Assembly (NCBI GenBank): GCA_005879255.1
Contig: VBKY01000204.1
Coordinates: 1 to 38,895, forward strand
Direction: 5' to 3'
Length of the DNA: 38,895 nt
DNA from: Deltaproteobacteria bacterium
Lineage (GTDB): Bacteria; Desulfobacterota_B; Binatia; UBA9968
This document shows, piece by piece, positions 24,614-35,271 of the stretch. The translations under genes and the position numbers were made by a program. Each line of letters starts with the position of its first letter. The first letter of the stretch is position 1. The notes beneath the pieces were generated by a model, which was not told the origin of the DNA, searched no databases, and saw only the letters and a list, made by a program, of their open reading frames with translations.

Positions 24614-24672
24614 TCTCAGAAAATATACCGCCGCATGCTGACGTTCATGATCACGCCGATGGCGAACATCAT
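24614..24672 (+). repeat. 59-bp direct repeat, parental copy inside rodA
   Basis: Identical to 22250-22308. This copy lies in the intact rodA gene and includes its stop codon (complement of 24616-24618). Sequence similarity ends abruptly on both sides. Confidence 0.85.
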
Positions 24673-25719
24673 AGAGGCGAGTGCCGAGCCGCCGTAGCTC
24701 ACCATCGGTAAAGGCACGCCGACTACCGGCATCACTCCCGCCACCATCGCGACATTGATCGCGACATGCCAGAACACGATGGCGATCATGCCGAATACCA
24801 AGAGAGCACCAAAGCGATCCTTGGCGCGTTGCACCAGCCCAAGGCAGTAAGCAATCATGATGAAGTAGAACAGCAACAAGACCGCACATCCAACAAATCC
24901 CCACTCTTCCGAAAAAACCGCGAAGATAAAATCCGTGTGCTGCGCCGGCAAGAAGTCGAGCCGGTTTTGAGTTCCGTGAAGATAACCCTTACCGAAGAGC
25001 CTGCCGGAGCCGATGGCGATTTGCGATTGAATGACGTGATATCCGGCGCCCAAAGGATCGCGGTCGGGATCGAGGAAGGTCAAGATGCGATTTCGCTGAT
25101 AGGGTTTTAGAAAATGCCAAGCGACCGGCAAGAACGCCAATCCCGCGGCGACCAAATAAGCAAATGATCGCAGTCGCAGTCCGCCCATCAAGACCATGCT
25201 GATGAACACGATGCCGAGAATGATCGCCGTTCCGAGATCAGGTTGAATCAAAGTCAGAACAATAAGCGGCGCTACCATCGCGAACGGCACCCACAGATCG
25301 CGCAAGAAATAACCGCGTGGCGGTTCGTCCGCCTGAAAGTACTTGGCCATCACCAACACGATGGCGAGCTTCGCCGGCTCCGACGGTTGTAACCTGAAGA
25401 AACCGAGATTGATCCATCGCTGCGAGCCGCCACCGGTATGCCCCACAACCATGACCAGCACCAGCAGCAAGAGCATCGCGCCATAAAAAGGATAGGCCAG
25501 CCGGTCGATATAATGATAGTCAAAGCTCATGGCGGCGAACATGGCGATCAAGCCGAGCCCCAACCATGTCAGCTGGCGTGTCGGCAAAGGACCGGCGTGG
25601 CCCGCCGCCAAATCATAGTTAGCGCTGTAGATCGTGGTCACACCCACGGCGACAAACGCCAAAGAGAGTAGAAACAGCGTCCAGTCGAAATGAGAGATCA
25701 GGCGGCGATCAATTTGCAC
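24616..25719 (-). CDS. rodA: Peptidoglycan glycosyltransferase RodA (SEDS family)
   Basis: 367 residues from GTG 25719 (reading QIDRRLISHFDWTLF), which overlaps the mrdA stop by 11 bp; the longer open frame upstream is inside mrdA. Ten or so membrane helices. SEDS hallmarks: GGGSQRWINLGFFRLQPSEP, QPDLGTAIIL, and the catalytic-Asp segment FLPAQHTDFIFAVFSEEWGF. It polymerises lipid II glycan strands for rod elongation together with PBP2. Last gene of the mre operon; its 3' end is duplicated at 22250-22308. Confidence 0.95.
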   Translation of the reverse strand: MQIDRRLISHFDWTLFLLSLAFVAVGVTTIYSANYDLAAGHAGPLPTRQLTWLGLGLIAMFAAMSFDYHYIDRLAYPFYGAMLLLLVLVMVVGHTGGGSQRWINLGFFRLQPSEPAKLAIVLVMAKYFQADEPPRGYFLRDLWVPFAMVAPLIVLTLIQPDLGTAIILGIVFISMVLMGGLRLRSFAYLVAAGLAFLPVAWHFLKPYQRNRILTFLDPDRDPLGAGYHVIQSQIAIGSGRLFGKGYLHGTQNRLDFLPAQHTDFIFAVFSEEWGFVGCAVLLLFYFIMIAYCLGLVQRAKDRFGALLVFGMIAIVFWHVAINVAMVAGVMPVVGVPLPMVSYGGSALASMMFAIGVIMNVSMRRYIF

Positions 25720-27589
25720 GAGTCTCTCCCTCGATTTGCACTTCCTGTTTCTCCGTCGCTTTCTTTTTGAGCTCGATAAACTTCTCGAACACTTTCTTCG
25801 CCATTGGCGCGGCTGCATCGCCGCCATGGCCGCCATGCTCGACCAGGACGGCGATCGCGACTTCCGGATGATCTACCGGAGCGTAGGAAACGAACCAGGC
25901 ATGGTCTCGATTGAAGTACGAAAGTTGTTCGCTCTTCAGGTAAGCACTCTTCATCTCGATGACCTGCGCGGTGCCGGTTTTTCCGGCGATCTCAACCATT
26001 TGGGACCTGGCCGCGCCGCCGGTACCGTGGGCGCCACTGACAACATCGGCAAGGGCGTTGCGCACTCGGTTTAATGTATCCGGTTTGAGCTCGATGGTGC
26101 GAATCAGTTCCGGTCCATACTCGCGCACGGTGGTGCCGTCTACGGATTCCACTTTGCTGACGAGGTAGGGGCGAAAAAGTTTGCCGCCGTTGGCGACGGC
26201 GGCCATCATATTGGCAAGCTGCAGCGGTGTAACCGTCACGTAGCCCTGGCCGATGGCAACGGAAACCGTCTCACCCGGGAACCAGGGTTGGCGGTATCTC
26301 TTGCGTTTCCATTCGGTATCGGGAATCACGCCGTTTCTCTCGTCGTCCAAGGCTATGCCGGTTTTCTCGCCCAGGCCGAACGCGTGCGCCCACTTGGCGA
26401 TCCGGTCGATGCCGAGCTTTGGACCGAGCTGATAAAAGTAAGTGTCACAGGATTCGACAATCGCCCGGTGGAAGTTCACGGCGCCGTGGCCGCCTTTTTT
26501 CCAGTCGCGAAAACTGCGGTTACCGAAGAAAAAGAAACCCGGGTCTTGAATAAAGCTTTCCGGGTTGATGACTCCTTCCTCGAGCGCGGCGATGGCCATA
26601 ATGATTTTGAAAGTCGATCCCGGTGGAAATTGACCTTGGGTCGCGCGATTGCTGAGCGGCCGCAGCTGGTCCTTGATTAACGCGCTCCATTCTTCGGATT
26701 TAATACCTCGGGCAAAGACGTTGGGATCGAATGCCGGCGTGCTTGCCAGGGTAAGGATCGCCCCGCTATGCACATCGAGAGCGACGATCGTCCCCTCTTT
26801 GCCTTTGAGCGCCTCGTAAGCGGCTTCCTGCATCTGTCGGTCCAAAGTTAGGCGAACCGTATATCCTGGTACGTCGGTCACTTCGTGGAGCACCCGCACG
26901 CGGCGGCCCAGCGCGTCGACTTCCACCTGCTGTCCACCACTTTTGCCGCGCAGCAACTCTTCCCAGCGCCGCTCAAGCCCGTACTGGCCGATCTCGTCGC
27001 CGACGACGTAACCTTGTTCCTTTAGAATATTCAATTGCTTTTGATTAATCTCGCCGAGATAGCCCAAGACATGCGCGGCCATCGGTCCGTCTGCGTAATT
27101 GCGCCGTGGCCGAGTCCGCAAACTGACCCCCGGTAAGTCGAGCTGGTGCGATTCCACGGCCACGACCGCAGGCCAGTCGACATCCCGACCCAACACCATC
27201 TCGTCAAAAGCCGCCCGGCTCTTGGACTCTTCAAAAGTTTTTAGCAGCTCATTTTCGTCTCGCCTTAGATATTGCGCCAGCAAACGCAGGGTCTTAGCCG
27301 GATCATAGGCATCTTCGGGGACAAAAATGAGGTCGAAGGAAGGCCGGCTGTCGACGAGCAACTGACCTTGGCGGTCGAACATCATGCCGCGAGTGCCCGG
27401 CACCCGCTTGAGGCGTACGCGGTTATTCTCCGACAAAAAGGTATAACGCTCACCCTGAATGATTTGGAGAAAAATCAGCCTGGACACGAGACCAAAAAAT
27501 GCGATGATGAGCAGAGCGTATAGCAGGCCGGCGCGCCGGCGCAGTTCAGGCGCACCGTCTTGTTTGTTGATCTCGGTAAGTGCAGCCAT
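25709..27589 (-). CDS. mrdA: Penicillin-binding protein 2 (elongasome transpeptidase)
   Basis: 626 residues from ATG 27589, 5 bp after the mreD stop; the frame is open much further but upstream codons lie inside mreD. One N-terminal membrane helix (residues 21-42), a dimerisation/pedestal domain (VPGTRGMMFDRQGQLLVDSR, YADGPMAAHVLGYLGE), then the transpeptidase: Ser325-x-x-Lys328 (PPGSTFK), SCD motif (ESCDTYFYQLG) and KTG (AGKTGTAQV). It crosslinks glycan strands made by RodA. Confidence 0.96.
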   Translation of the reverse strand: MAALTEINKQDGAPELRRRAGLLYALLIIAFFGLVSRLIFLQIIQGERYTFLSENNRVRLKRVPGTRGMMFDRQGQLLVDSRPSFDLIFVPEDAYDPAKTLRLLAQYLRRDENELLKTFEESKSRAAFDEMVLGRDVDWPAVVAVESHQLDLPGVSLRTRPRRNYADGPMAAHVLGYLGEINQKQLNILKEQGYVVGDEIGQYGLERRWEELLRGKSGGQQVEVDALGRRVRVLHEVTDVPGYTVRLTLDRQMQEAAYEALKGKEGTIVALDVHSGAILTLASTPAFDPNVFARGIKSEEWSALIKDQLRPLSNRATQGQFPPGSTFKIIMAIAALEEGVINPESFIQDPGFFFFGNRSFRDWKKGGHGAVNFHRAIVESCDTYFYQLGPKLGIDRIAKWAHAFGLGEKTGIALDDERNGVIPDTEWKRKRYRQPWFPGETVSVAIGQGYVTVTPLQLANMMAAVANGGKLFRPYLVSKVESVDGTTVREYGPELIRTIELKPDTLNRVRNALADVVSGAHGTGGAARSQMVEIAGKTGTAQVIEMKSAYLKSEQLSYFNRDHAWFVSYAPVDHPEVAIAVLVEHGGHGGDAAAPMAKKVFEKFIELKKKATEKQEVQIEGETRAN

Positions 27590-27594
27590 GGCTT

Positions 27595-28131
27595 CTACTG
27601 GGCGGCAACGCGAAATTTCTCGACGTAATTTTGCCCACGCCTTAACAGAGCAAAAAGCACCGGCGCAAGCAATGCCGCTACGAGTGCTTCCATTATAATA
27701 TATCGCGCGGCGCCCAGCCAAAATCCTTCCACGCTGAGGAAAACGGCCCATAGCAGCACCAAGGCCGCTCCTTTCACCAGCGCCGCGAGCAGCACCACGA
27801 AGGACGTAACGAGAGGGTTTTGTATCCAGATCGACCGTGAACTCAAGTACACCGACAAGAACACGAGCGACATGGCGAAAGCGTTGAGCCCCAGCAAGCG
27901 GCTTGAGACGACATCGACCGAATAACCCAATAGGAAGGAACCCAATGCCGCCCCCATCGTAGGATGATGCAGCCCCAAATAGACGCACAGCACCAGGACG
28001 AGGTCGGGCACAACGGGACCGAACGGTAGCAGGCGAAGCAAAGTGCCTTGGAGCACTATCAGAAAAACCCCGACGGAAAAATAGAGCAAGAAGAGCCTCA
28101 TGGGAAAAACGCCGACGGTTGCAGCCCTCAC
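27595..28131 (-). CDS. mreD: Rod shape-determining protein MreD
   Basis: 178 residues from GTG 28131 (GTGA overlap with the mreC stop); ATG 28101 would give a 168-residue form beginning MRLFLLYFSVG. About five or six membrane helices, with VVPDLVLVLCVYLGLHHPTMGAA and GYSVDVVSSRLLGLNAF typical of MreD. Integral inner-membrane part of the elongasome. Confidence 0.92.
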   Translation of the reverse strand: MRAATVGVFPMRLFLLYFSVGVFLIVLQGTLLRLLPFGPVVPDLVLVLCVYLGLHHPTMGAALGSFLLGYSVDVVSSRLLGLNAFAMSLVFLSVYLSSRSIWIQNPLVTSFVVLLAALVKGAALVLLWAVFLSVEGFWLGAARYIIMEALVAALLAPVLFALLRRGQNYVEKFRVAAQ

Positions 28132-28964
28132 GGTTTCTTTTCTGCGCCGCTCTCCGCCGCGACGACCAGAACCTCCTCGACGCGCTCGGACCGGACCGCC
28201 GGAAGGACTTCGATGAATTGAAACAAGCCGAGATGCTGCTTGCGCACTTTGATCACGGTGCCGGCCAATAGGCCCTTGGGAAACACCCCGTCCACACCGG
28301 AGGTAATCAGCCTGTCGCCTTCCTGAATGTCTTCACTCCGTTTGACGTACTTGAGCACCGTGCCGTCTTCTAAAGATCCGGAAACGATGCCGCGGCTGCG
28401 CGTCCGCTGCACCAGCACATCGATGCCGCTATTGGGATCGGTCAAAAGGATCACCTTCGCCGTGCGCGCCGTGACCGAAACCACCTGTCCGACGACGCCC
28501 AATGGCGTGACCACGGCCATTCCTTTGCGGACGCCGTCGGCGCTGCCTTTGTTGAGGAGACAGCTTTGAAACCAGCTGCTGGCGCTATTGGCAATGATCG
28601 ACGCGGTGATCGCCGTGTCGGGTAAATGGCTGCGGAAATCAAGCAACTCTTTGAGCCGGCGGTTGGTCGCTTCGGCCTCTAAGAGTTTCTGCCTTTCAAC
28701 CTCAAGGGCTTGGACCCGCTTGCGTAGTCTTTCGTTCTCTGACCGGAAACCGGCAAGAGTATCATAATTTTCCTGAAACCCTTTTATCCAATCGACCGTT
28801 TCCTGCGAAGCAATTTGTAAAGGCCGCATGATCCACATGAGCAGCGCGCTTAGAGGCTCGTTCTTCAATTGACCGCGCGCGGCGGCGGTTAATATGTAGA
28901 TCGACAGCAGAAGACAGCAGCAGGAGCTTAAAGCAACTTGGTTCTTACGCAGAAAAGCGAGCAT
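28128..28964 (-). CDS. mreC: Rod shape-determining protein MreC
   Basis: 278 residues from ATG 28964 (reading LAFLRKNQVA); a TTG at 28985 would add seven residues. A membrane helix (residues 10-28) is followed by a coiled coil (about 58-98; RSENERLRKRVQALEVERQK) and the periplasmic double beta-barrel (SSWFQSCLLNKGSADGVRKG, VVTPLGVVGQVV, TDPNSGIDVLVQRTRSRGIV). It links MreB to the periplasmic synthases by activating PBP2-RodA. Confidence 0.94.
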   Translation of the reverse strand: MLAFLRKNQVALSSCCCLLLSIYILTAAARGQLKNEPLSALLMWIMRPLQIASQETVDWIKGFQENYDTLAGFRSENERLRKRVQALEVERQKLLEAEATNRRLKELLDFRSHLPDTAITASIIANSASSWFQSCLLNKGSADGVRKGMAVVTPLGVVGQVVSVTARTAKVILLTDPNSGIDVLVQRTRSRGIVSGSLEDGTVLKYVKRSEDIQEGDRLITSGVDGVFPKGLLAGTVIKVRKQHLGLFQFIEVLPAVRSERVEEVLVVAAESGAEKKP

Positions 28965-29011
28965 GGAAGGCTCGATCGCCTCCAACCGTCAGAATCCATG
29001 CGGACCTCGGT

Positions 29012-30241
<1,230 letters not shown>

Positions 30242-32152
30242 ATGCTCGACTTTTTACGCAAACAGAAGAGAAATTGGGGAATTACGATCCTCCTTGGCAT
30301 CATCATCGTCGTATTTATTGCATTTTATGGCGGCAGTAAATATCGCGACTCAACGGCCGTAGAAGTCGCCGAGGTCAACGGTGAAACCATCAGCCAGCGC
30401 GAATTTGCCCTTCAATACGAGCGTGCTGTGCAGCGCTACCGTGAGATTCTCAAGGGTTCGCTGACGCAAGATATGATCAAAGGGCTAAATCTTAAAGCTA
30501 ACTTGATCGAGGAATTGATTCAGAAAAAACTCGTTCTCCAGGAAGCGCGCAGCCTCGGGCTTTTGGCGACAGACGACGACTTGGCCGACCATCTCGGCAA
30601 AGCGCCCGAATTTCAGATCGCCGGACGTTTCAGTAAAGACCACTATCTGAAAATTCTCCAAGCCAATCGGCTGGTGCCGGGGCAGTTTGAAGAGGAACAA
30701 CGCGACCAGCTGACGATGCAACGTCTTTACAGCATCATTCTCGACTCCGTACAAGTGACCGATGCCGAGGTGCGTGACCGCTATCGTCTCGATCAAGAAA
30801 AACTCAATCTCTACTATATCAAGCTGCCGGTGAGTGATTTTGTCTTGCAGGTCAAGCTTAGTGAAGATGACATTAAAAAGTTCTATGAGCGCAACAAAGA
30901 ATCGCTGAAAGAGCCGCTGAAAGTTCAAGTTGAGTATCTCAATTACCCTTACGAGCAATTCGCTTCGGCAATTCAAGTGAGCGACAAAGAGATCGAAGAA
31001 TATTATCAGGCCAATCTGGAAAGTAAGTTTCGTAAACCCAAAGAAGCGAAAGTTGGTTACATATCGATTCGGCTCGCGCCTGAGGCTGATGCAAATCAGA
31101 AAAAAGCCACGCGAGAGCGCGCCGACCGCATCGTTAAAGAAGCGCGCGGCGGCAAAAACTTTGCCGAGTTGGCGAAACGCGAATCGGATGACCCCAGCGC
31201 TGCTAAAGGTGGCGACGCGGGTTGGGTCACGCAAGGGCAAATGGAGCCAACGGTCGAAAAAACTATTTTTAGTCTCGCCAAGGGCGAGATTAGCAACCCG
31301 GTAGAAACCCCGGCAGGCTTTCAGATCTTCAAAATCGAGGATACGAAGAACGAAAAAGCGCCGACGTTGAAAGAAGCCAACCCTGAGATTATCAAGGCGC
31401 TGAAAAACGAAAAGGCAAAACGCGAGGCCGCCAAGATTGCCGATCGCGACCGCGAAAAGGCGCTTTCCGGCAGTGACTTCAACAAGCTGGCGCAAGAGGG
31501 CGGCGTCAAAGTGAGCGTGACGAATTGGCTTTCCGTCGGTCAGACCGTGCCGGAAATCGGCGACAATCAAGAATTTTATAAGAACGCGTTCGCATTGGCA
31601 CCGAAGGACATCAGTCCAATCATTGAAGGCAACAACGCGTACTATATATTGCGCCTCAAGCAGCGCATCGAACCGACCGTTCCACCGCTTGAGAACGCGA
31701 GAGGACAAATCGAGAAGGGCCTAAAAGAATCCAAGGCTTACGAAATGGCCCTGCAAAAAGGCAACAGCTTGCTCGAGCAGCTTAGAAAAGAAAAGGATAT
31801 TGTCAAGCTCGCCCAAGCGAATGATCTGAAACTTGATGAGACCGGCTGGTTCTCGCGCAGCGCGCCACAGCTGCCGAAGATCGGCGAACTCGCGGAAATG
31901 AAAGCCGGCCCGATAGCCGTGTCGCCGCAAAAACCGATTCCCGATAGACTCTACACCCAGAAAGATATCCTCTATCTCTTCGCATTCAAAGATCGCCAGG
32001 GCGCCGACATGGGGCAATTCGAAAAAGAAAAAGACATACTCAGAAAACAGGCTTTAGCGGAAAGCCGCCAGCGCGCTCTGATCAAATTTTTGGAAGGTCT
32101 GAAGGCCAAGGCCAAGATCAAGGTAAACACCGCTTTCTTGGAAGAGAGTTAA
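30242..32152 (+). CDS. Membrane-anchored SurA/PpiD-like peptidyl-prolyl isomerase
   Basis: 636 residues from ATG 30242 (MLDFLRKQKRNW then a membrane helix at 13-31); the open frame from 30173 lacks a better start. Like PpiD it has an N-terminal anchor, a SurA-N-type helical domain (about 40-190; VNGETISQREFALQYERAVQ), a parvulin domain (about 268-368; GKNFAELAKRESDDPSAAKG, GDAGWVTQGQMEP, PVETPAGFQIFKIED) and a helical/second parvulin-like C-terminal part. It would act as a periplasmic folding helper for proteins emerging from the Sec channel. It is divergent from mreB and in series with the histidine-phosphatase gene. Confidence 0.9.
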   Translation: MLDFLRKQKRNWGITILLGIIIVVFIAFYGGSKYRDSTAVEVAEVNGETISQREFALQYERAVQRYREILKGSLTQDMIKGLNLKANLIEELIQKKLVLQEARSLGLLATDDDLADHLGKAPEFQIAGRFSKDHYLKILQANRLVPGQFEEEQRDQLTMQRLYSIILDSVQVTDAEVRDRYRLDQEKLNLYYIKLPVSDFVLQVKLSEDDIKKFYERNKESLKEPLKVQVEYLNYPYEQFASAIQVSDKEIEEYYQANLESKFRKPKEAKVGYISIRLAPEADANQKKATRERADRIVKEARGGKNFAELAKRESDDPSAAKGGDAGWVTQGQMEPTVEKTIFSLAKGEISNPVETPAGFQIFKIEDTKNEKAPTLKEANPEIIKALKNEKAKREAAKIADRDREKALSGSDFNKLAQEGGVKVSVTNWLSVGQTVPEIGDNQEFYKNAFALAPKDISPIIEGNNAYYILRLKQRIEPTVPPLENARGQIEKGLKESKAYEMALQKGNSLLEQLRKEKDIVKLAQANDLKLDETGWFSRSAPQLPKIGELAEMKAGPIAVSPQKPIPDRLYTQKDILYLFAFKDRQGADMGQFEKEKDILRKQALAESRQRALIKFLEGLKAKAKIKVNTAFLEES

Positions 32153-32211
32153 TTTGTGCGGCCTGTTGAAAGGAGATTTTCAGCAGACCGTTTGCTTGAG
32201 ATCATTTCGCT

Positions 32212-32838
32212 GTGCAAATTCTTTTAGTACGCCACGGCGCCACGGATTGGAATCTCCAAGGCCGCTGTCAGGGTTCCATCGACCGGGATTTGAGCGAAGT
32301 TGGCATTCGCCAAGCCGAGCAGCTCGCGACGCTCTTAAGCCACGAAGAAATCCACGCGATCTATTCGAGCAACCTTCGGCGCGCGCGCCAAACCGCTGCG
32401 CTCATCAGCCAGCCACATAAGTTATCCGTGACGATCGAGGACGATGTGCGCGAGCTCGATCACGGCGAGCTTGAAGGTTTGACCTTCAACGAAATCAAAA
32501 CCAACTACGCCGAGTTTCTAGCGCGCTGGCGCAGTATCCCTGCGCAAATAACCGTTCCGGGCGGCGAGCGGCTCGGCGATGTTGCCGAGCGCGCATGGAA
32601 TGCTTTGACTCAGATTGTACGACGCCACCAGGAAGCGGAACGCATTCTGGTCGTCAGCCACAATTTTCCGATTTTGGGAATCATTTGCCGCGTCACCGGT
32701 ACCCATCTCAACGATTATCGCACTTTCCACCTCGATCCGTGCAGTCTCACGAGGCTGCGCTACGACGGCAACGGCGACTGGCAAGTGACCCAGGTCAACA
32801 ATCGAGAGTACCCATTTCCCATGCCAACATCGTTGTAA
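32212..32838 (+). CDS. Histidine phosphatase family protein (phosphoglycerate-mutase-like)
   Basis: 208 residues from GTG 32212 (QILLVRHGATDWN). The RHG motif with catalytic His is at residues 7-9. The other pocket residues fit the family: SSNLRRARQTAALI, ELDHGELEGLTFNEI, and the second catalytic His in ILVVSHNFPILGI. It resembles the broad-specificity phosphatase/CobC/GpmB group; the substrate cannot be assigned. No cobalamin genes are nearby. It is convergent with the NCS2 permease. Confidence 0.9.
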   Translation: MQILLVRHGATDWNLQGRCQGSIDRDLSEVGIRQAEQLATLLSHEEIHAIYSSNLRRARQTAALISQPHKLSVTIEDDVRELDHGELEGLTFNEIKTNYAEFLARWRSIPAQITVPGGERLGDVAERAWNALTQIVRRHQEAERILVVSHNFPILGIICRVTGTHLNDYRTFHLDPCSLTRLRYDGNGDWQVTQVNNREYPFPMPTSL

Positions 32839-32884
32839 TACGCGGCAAGCGTCTCGCTGGGAATCGAACAAGTAGGCTCCGGCC

Positions 32885-34423
32885 TTACTCTCTCCGACCG
32901 ATCAGGCCGACGCCGAAAAATAGCAGCGCGAGTAACAAATAAGCCGTGGCGAAGTCAGGCGCAGCCATGACACCGAACCGGCTGGTGACACCACCCGCCG
33001 TAAGGTCATAGGCGTGAATGATTCCGATAGCGGAGAATAACGCCGCTGCCAGTGACCACATGCCAGCGCTGGAAAACCGTCGTTCGATGAGCGCCACGCC
33101 GATGGCCGCGAGGATCATCGAGGTAAAAATGAATCCCCGCTCCAACGAAATCATGCCGTGAATCGCCAGACTCTCTTGATTGAACCGGCCTAAGCCGACT
33201 TCGAACAGCGACTTGCCTGCAGCCCTCAGTCCCGTTTCAACCATTAACAAGCCCCAACCTGCCAACGCCGGCACGATCCCCAGTGCCACTGCCGGCGCAT
33301 GTTCTTTTGGAGTTTCCTGAAACGACTGGGCGACGATGATAATGCCGATGTAAAGGAGAATTCCGATGCCGGCCTGCAATGGAATCAGTCCGAGCACTGC
33401 TTGAATCGTGCCGGTAAAACAGAGAAAACTGATAAAGATGCCATTCAGAGCCGAATAGCCCGAACGCGCGCCTAGCCGTTTCCAACCCGGGTGGCCGATA
33501 TAGATCGTCGTGGGAAACACGCTGCCGAAAAGCGCCGCGACCACCGAACCAATACCGTTCGCCATCAGCGATGGAAATGTCCGGAAGCGGTCGCCGGCGG
33601 CTTCGGCGCTTTCGATATTTTGCAGTGACCCAACGACGTTGAAAATCCCCATGGGGAAAATCACCGAGAAATAATTGAGAAACGCGGGATGCGTGAGCGC
33701 TTCCCAGAGTGACCCACCGGTGAACGCCGGCAGTGCCAAGGTGTAATTCGCGTTCAGCGCTTTGCCGTTCATAGTTCCAAGCAGCCAACCGAGAATTGTT
33801 CCAATGGCGATCGCGACCATCCCGCCGGGAAGACCGAGCGGAAGTCTCTGATGCGAAAAGTAAGCGACGAAGATCACCGCCATCGGCACCATCGCCACCA
33901 AAGGCTGAGCGAAAATCTTAAATGTGAAATCCATCGCGATAAAAGTAATCGCGATGCCCGCCAACGCCGACAAGAGCGCGGCGCGCGGCGTCACCCGCCG
34001 CACGCTCTCGGCGATGAAAGCGGCGGCAATCTCGATGACGCCGTTGAGAAAGCAAGCGACGAGCCCGACTTTCCAGGCCCACACCGGGTCCTTGGTCTCC
34101 TGGACAATCGGCAGCATAATGAAAAAAACGAAAGCGAACAGACTTACGGTGTTGATGCCGTAGGGCAGTGCGGTGATGTCGTCGCGCCCGGTCTCGCGCG
34201 CGAGCCGGCGCGCCTGCCATGCATAGAAAAAATTGCCGACGAGAATCGAAATCGCCGCGCCGGGAAGAATCTTGCCGAAAATGTATTCATCCGGCAGCCG
34301 AACCAACTCGCGACAAAGAGTTACGATAAGGATCAGCTGAATCAGATTATCGATCATCAAGCCGAAAAAGCCGTCGAGATCTTTACGCACAAACCAGGGT
34401 GGATTGAAGGAAGCTTGAGGCAT
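32885..34423 (-). CDS. NCS2-like (xanthine/uracil/AzgA-type) permease
   Basis: 512 residues with 12-14 membrane helices. The N-terminal stretch (DNLIQLILIVTLCRELVRLP) and GRDDITALPYGINTVSLFAF resemble the AzgA-like branch of the nucleobase-ascorbate family, as do VTPRAALLSALAGIAITFIA and GSVFPTTIYIGHPGWKRLGA. It would import a purine, pyrimidine or related small molecule by proton symport. The start is ATG 34423 after a GGAG-like run. No riboswitch-like element was seen in the 86-bp leader. It lies alone between convergent and divergent neighbours. Confidence 0.8.
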   Translation of the reverse strand: MPQASFNPPWFVRKDLDGFFGLMIDNLIQLILIVTLCRELVRLPDEYIFGKILPGAAISILVGNFFYAWQARRLARETGRDDITALPYGINTVSLFAFVFFIMLPIVQETKDPVWAWKVGLVACFLNGVIEIAAAFIAESVRRVTPRAALLSALAGIAITFIAMDFTFKIFAQPLVAMVPMAVIFVAYFSHQRLPLGLPGGMVAIAIGTILGWLLGTMNGKALNANYTLALPAFTGGSLWEALTHPAFLNYFSVIFPMGIFNVVGSLQNIESAEAAGDRFRTFPSLMANGIGSVVAALFGSVFPTTIYIGHPGWKRLGARSGYSALNGIFISFLCFTGTIQAVLGLIPLQAGIGILLYIGIIIVAQSFQETPKEHAPAVALGIVPALAGWGLLMVETGLRAAGKSLFEVGLGRFNQESLAIHGMISLERGFIFTSMILAAIGVALIERRFSSAGMWSLAAALFSAIGIIHAYDLTAGGVTSRFGVMAAPDFATAYLLLALLFFGVGLIGRRE

Positions 34424-34557
34424 GTGATTCGAATTCTCCTACAAAATTTTCGCCGAATGTAGCGGTCGCAGCTCTTTTCTGTCAAACAGTCCCTCGCCTT
34501 GGTGCGAACTTGAAACTATCCGACGGGGACGATAAGTGTTTAGTTACGGGTCTCCCT

Positions 34558-35265
34558 ATGCTGCGTCACCAAAATCTCGGCCGCATGGAATATCTTGCGG
34601 CTCTTGAGCTGCAAGAGACGCTTGTCGCGCTGAAGCAGCGCGAGACCTTTGCCGACATTCTTCTCTTCGTCGAACATCCGCATGTCTACACGCTTGGCCG
34701 AGGCGGCGATGAATCGAACGTCCTGGCAGCGCAAGACGTGCCGGTTCATCGCACCAGCCGCGGCGGCGATGTAACGTATCACGGGCCTGGGCAGCTGGTC
34801 GTTTATCCAATCATCGATTTACGATCGAGGCTGCGCAGGGATGTGCATCGCTACGTGAGGAATCTGGAGCTGGCAGTGGTTCAAACGTTGCAGGATTTTG
34901 GTATCGACGGAATGCGCCGGCCGCCTTTTACCGGCATCTGGATTGAGGAGCGAAAGATCGCCGCCATCGGCGTGGCCGTGCGACGCGGTATTACTTTTCA
35001 TGGACTGGCGCTGAATGTGAATACTGACCTCTCGTATTTCAATCGCATCATTCCGTGCGGGTTGAGCTGGGCGGATGTGACATCGATGACGAGAGAACTA
35101 GGTACTAATCAGAATCTTGCCGAAGTAAGAGAGCGGTTTCTCCATAATTTTGCTGAAGTGTTTGGCTATACAGATGTTAAAGAGAACGACTTCGTCGAAG
35201 ATGGAGGGTGGAGGATGAAAGATCGCGATTCTCGATCTTCGATCATCGATCCTCGACCTGCTTGA
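34558..35265 (+). CDS. lipB: Octanoyl-[acyl-carrier-protein]:protein N-octanoyltransferase
   Basis: 235 residues from ATG 34558 (MLRHQNLGRMEYLAALELQ), the normal family start; a TTG at 34510 gives 16 extra unlikely residues. Motif SRGGDVTYHGPGQLVVYP (residues 67-84), catalytic Lys133 (EERKIAAIG) and Cys167 (IIPCGL) are intact. It transfers octanoate from ACP to lipoyl domains; LipA then inserts sulfur. The last roughly 25 residues (KENDFVEDGGWRMKDRDSRS and on) are not conserved and are encoded partly by a GATC-rich repeat, so the natural end has been extended or replaced. Confidence 0.94.
   Translation: MLRHQNLGRMEYLAALELQETLVALKQRETFADILLFVEHPHVYTLGRGGDESNVLAAQDVPVHRTSRGGDVTYHGPGQLVVYPIIDLRSRLRRDVHRYVRNLELAVVQTLQDFGIDGMRRPPFTGIWIEERKIAAIGVAVRRGITFHGLALNVNTDLSYFNRIIPCGLSWADVTSMTRELGTNQNLAEVRERFLHNFAEVFGYTDVKENDFVEDGGWRMKDRDSRSSIIDPRPA
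35221..35258 (+). repeat. Short GATC-rich direct repeat in the lipB 3' end
   Basis: The units CTCGATCTTCGATC, ATCGATCCTCGA and GATCGCGATT repeat the core TCGATC several times. It forms the last codons of lipB just before lipA. It may be a small dispersed repeat that landed in the gene end. Confidence 0.45.
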
Positions 35266-35271
35266 AAAGCC

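Noticed and set aside
30485..31708. 407-codon open frame opposite the parvulin-type isomerase gene
   Set aside because: It is entirely antisense to a gene with clear domain homology; its composition (Phe/Leu/Arg-rich) is what antisense of a Lys/Glu-rich gene gives.
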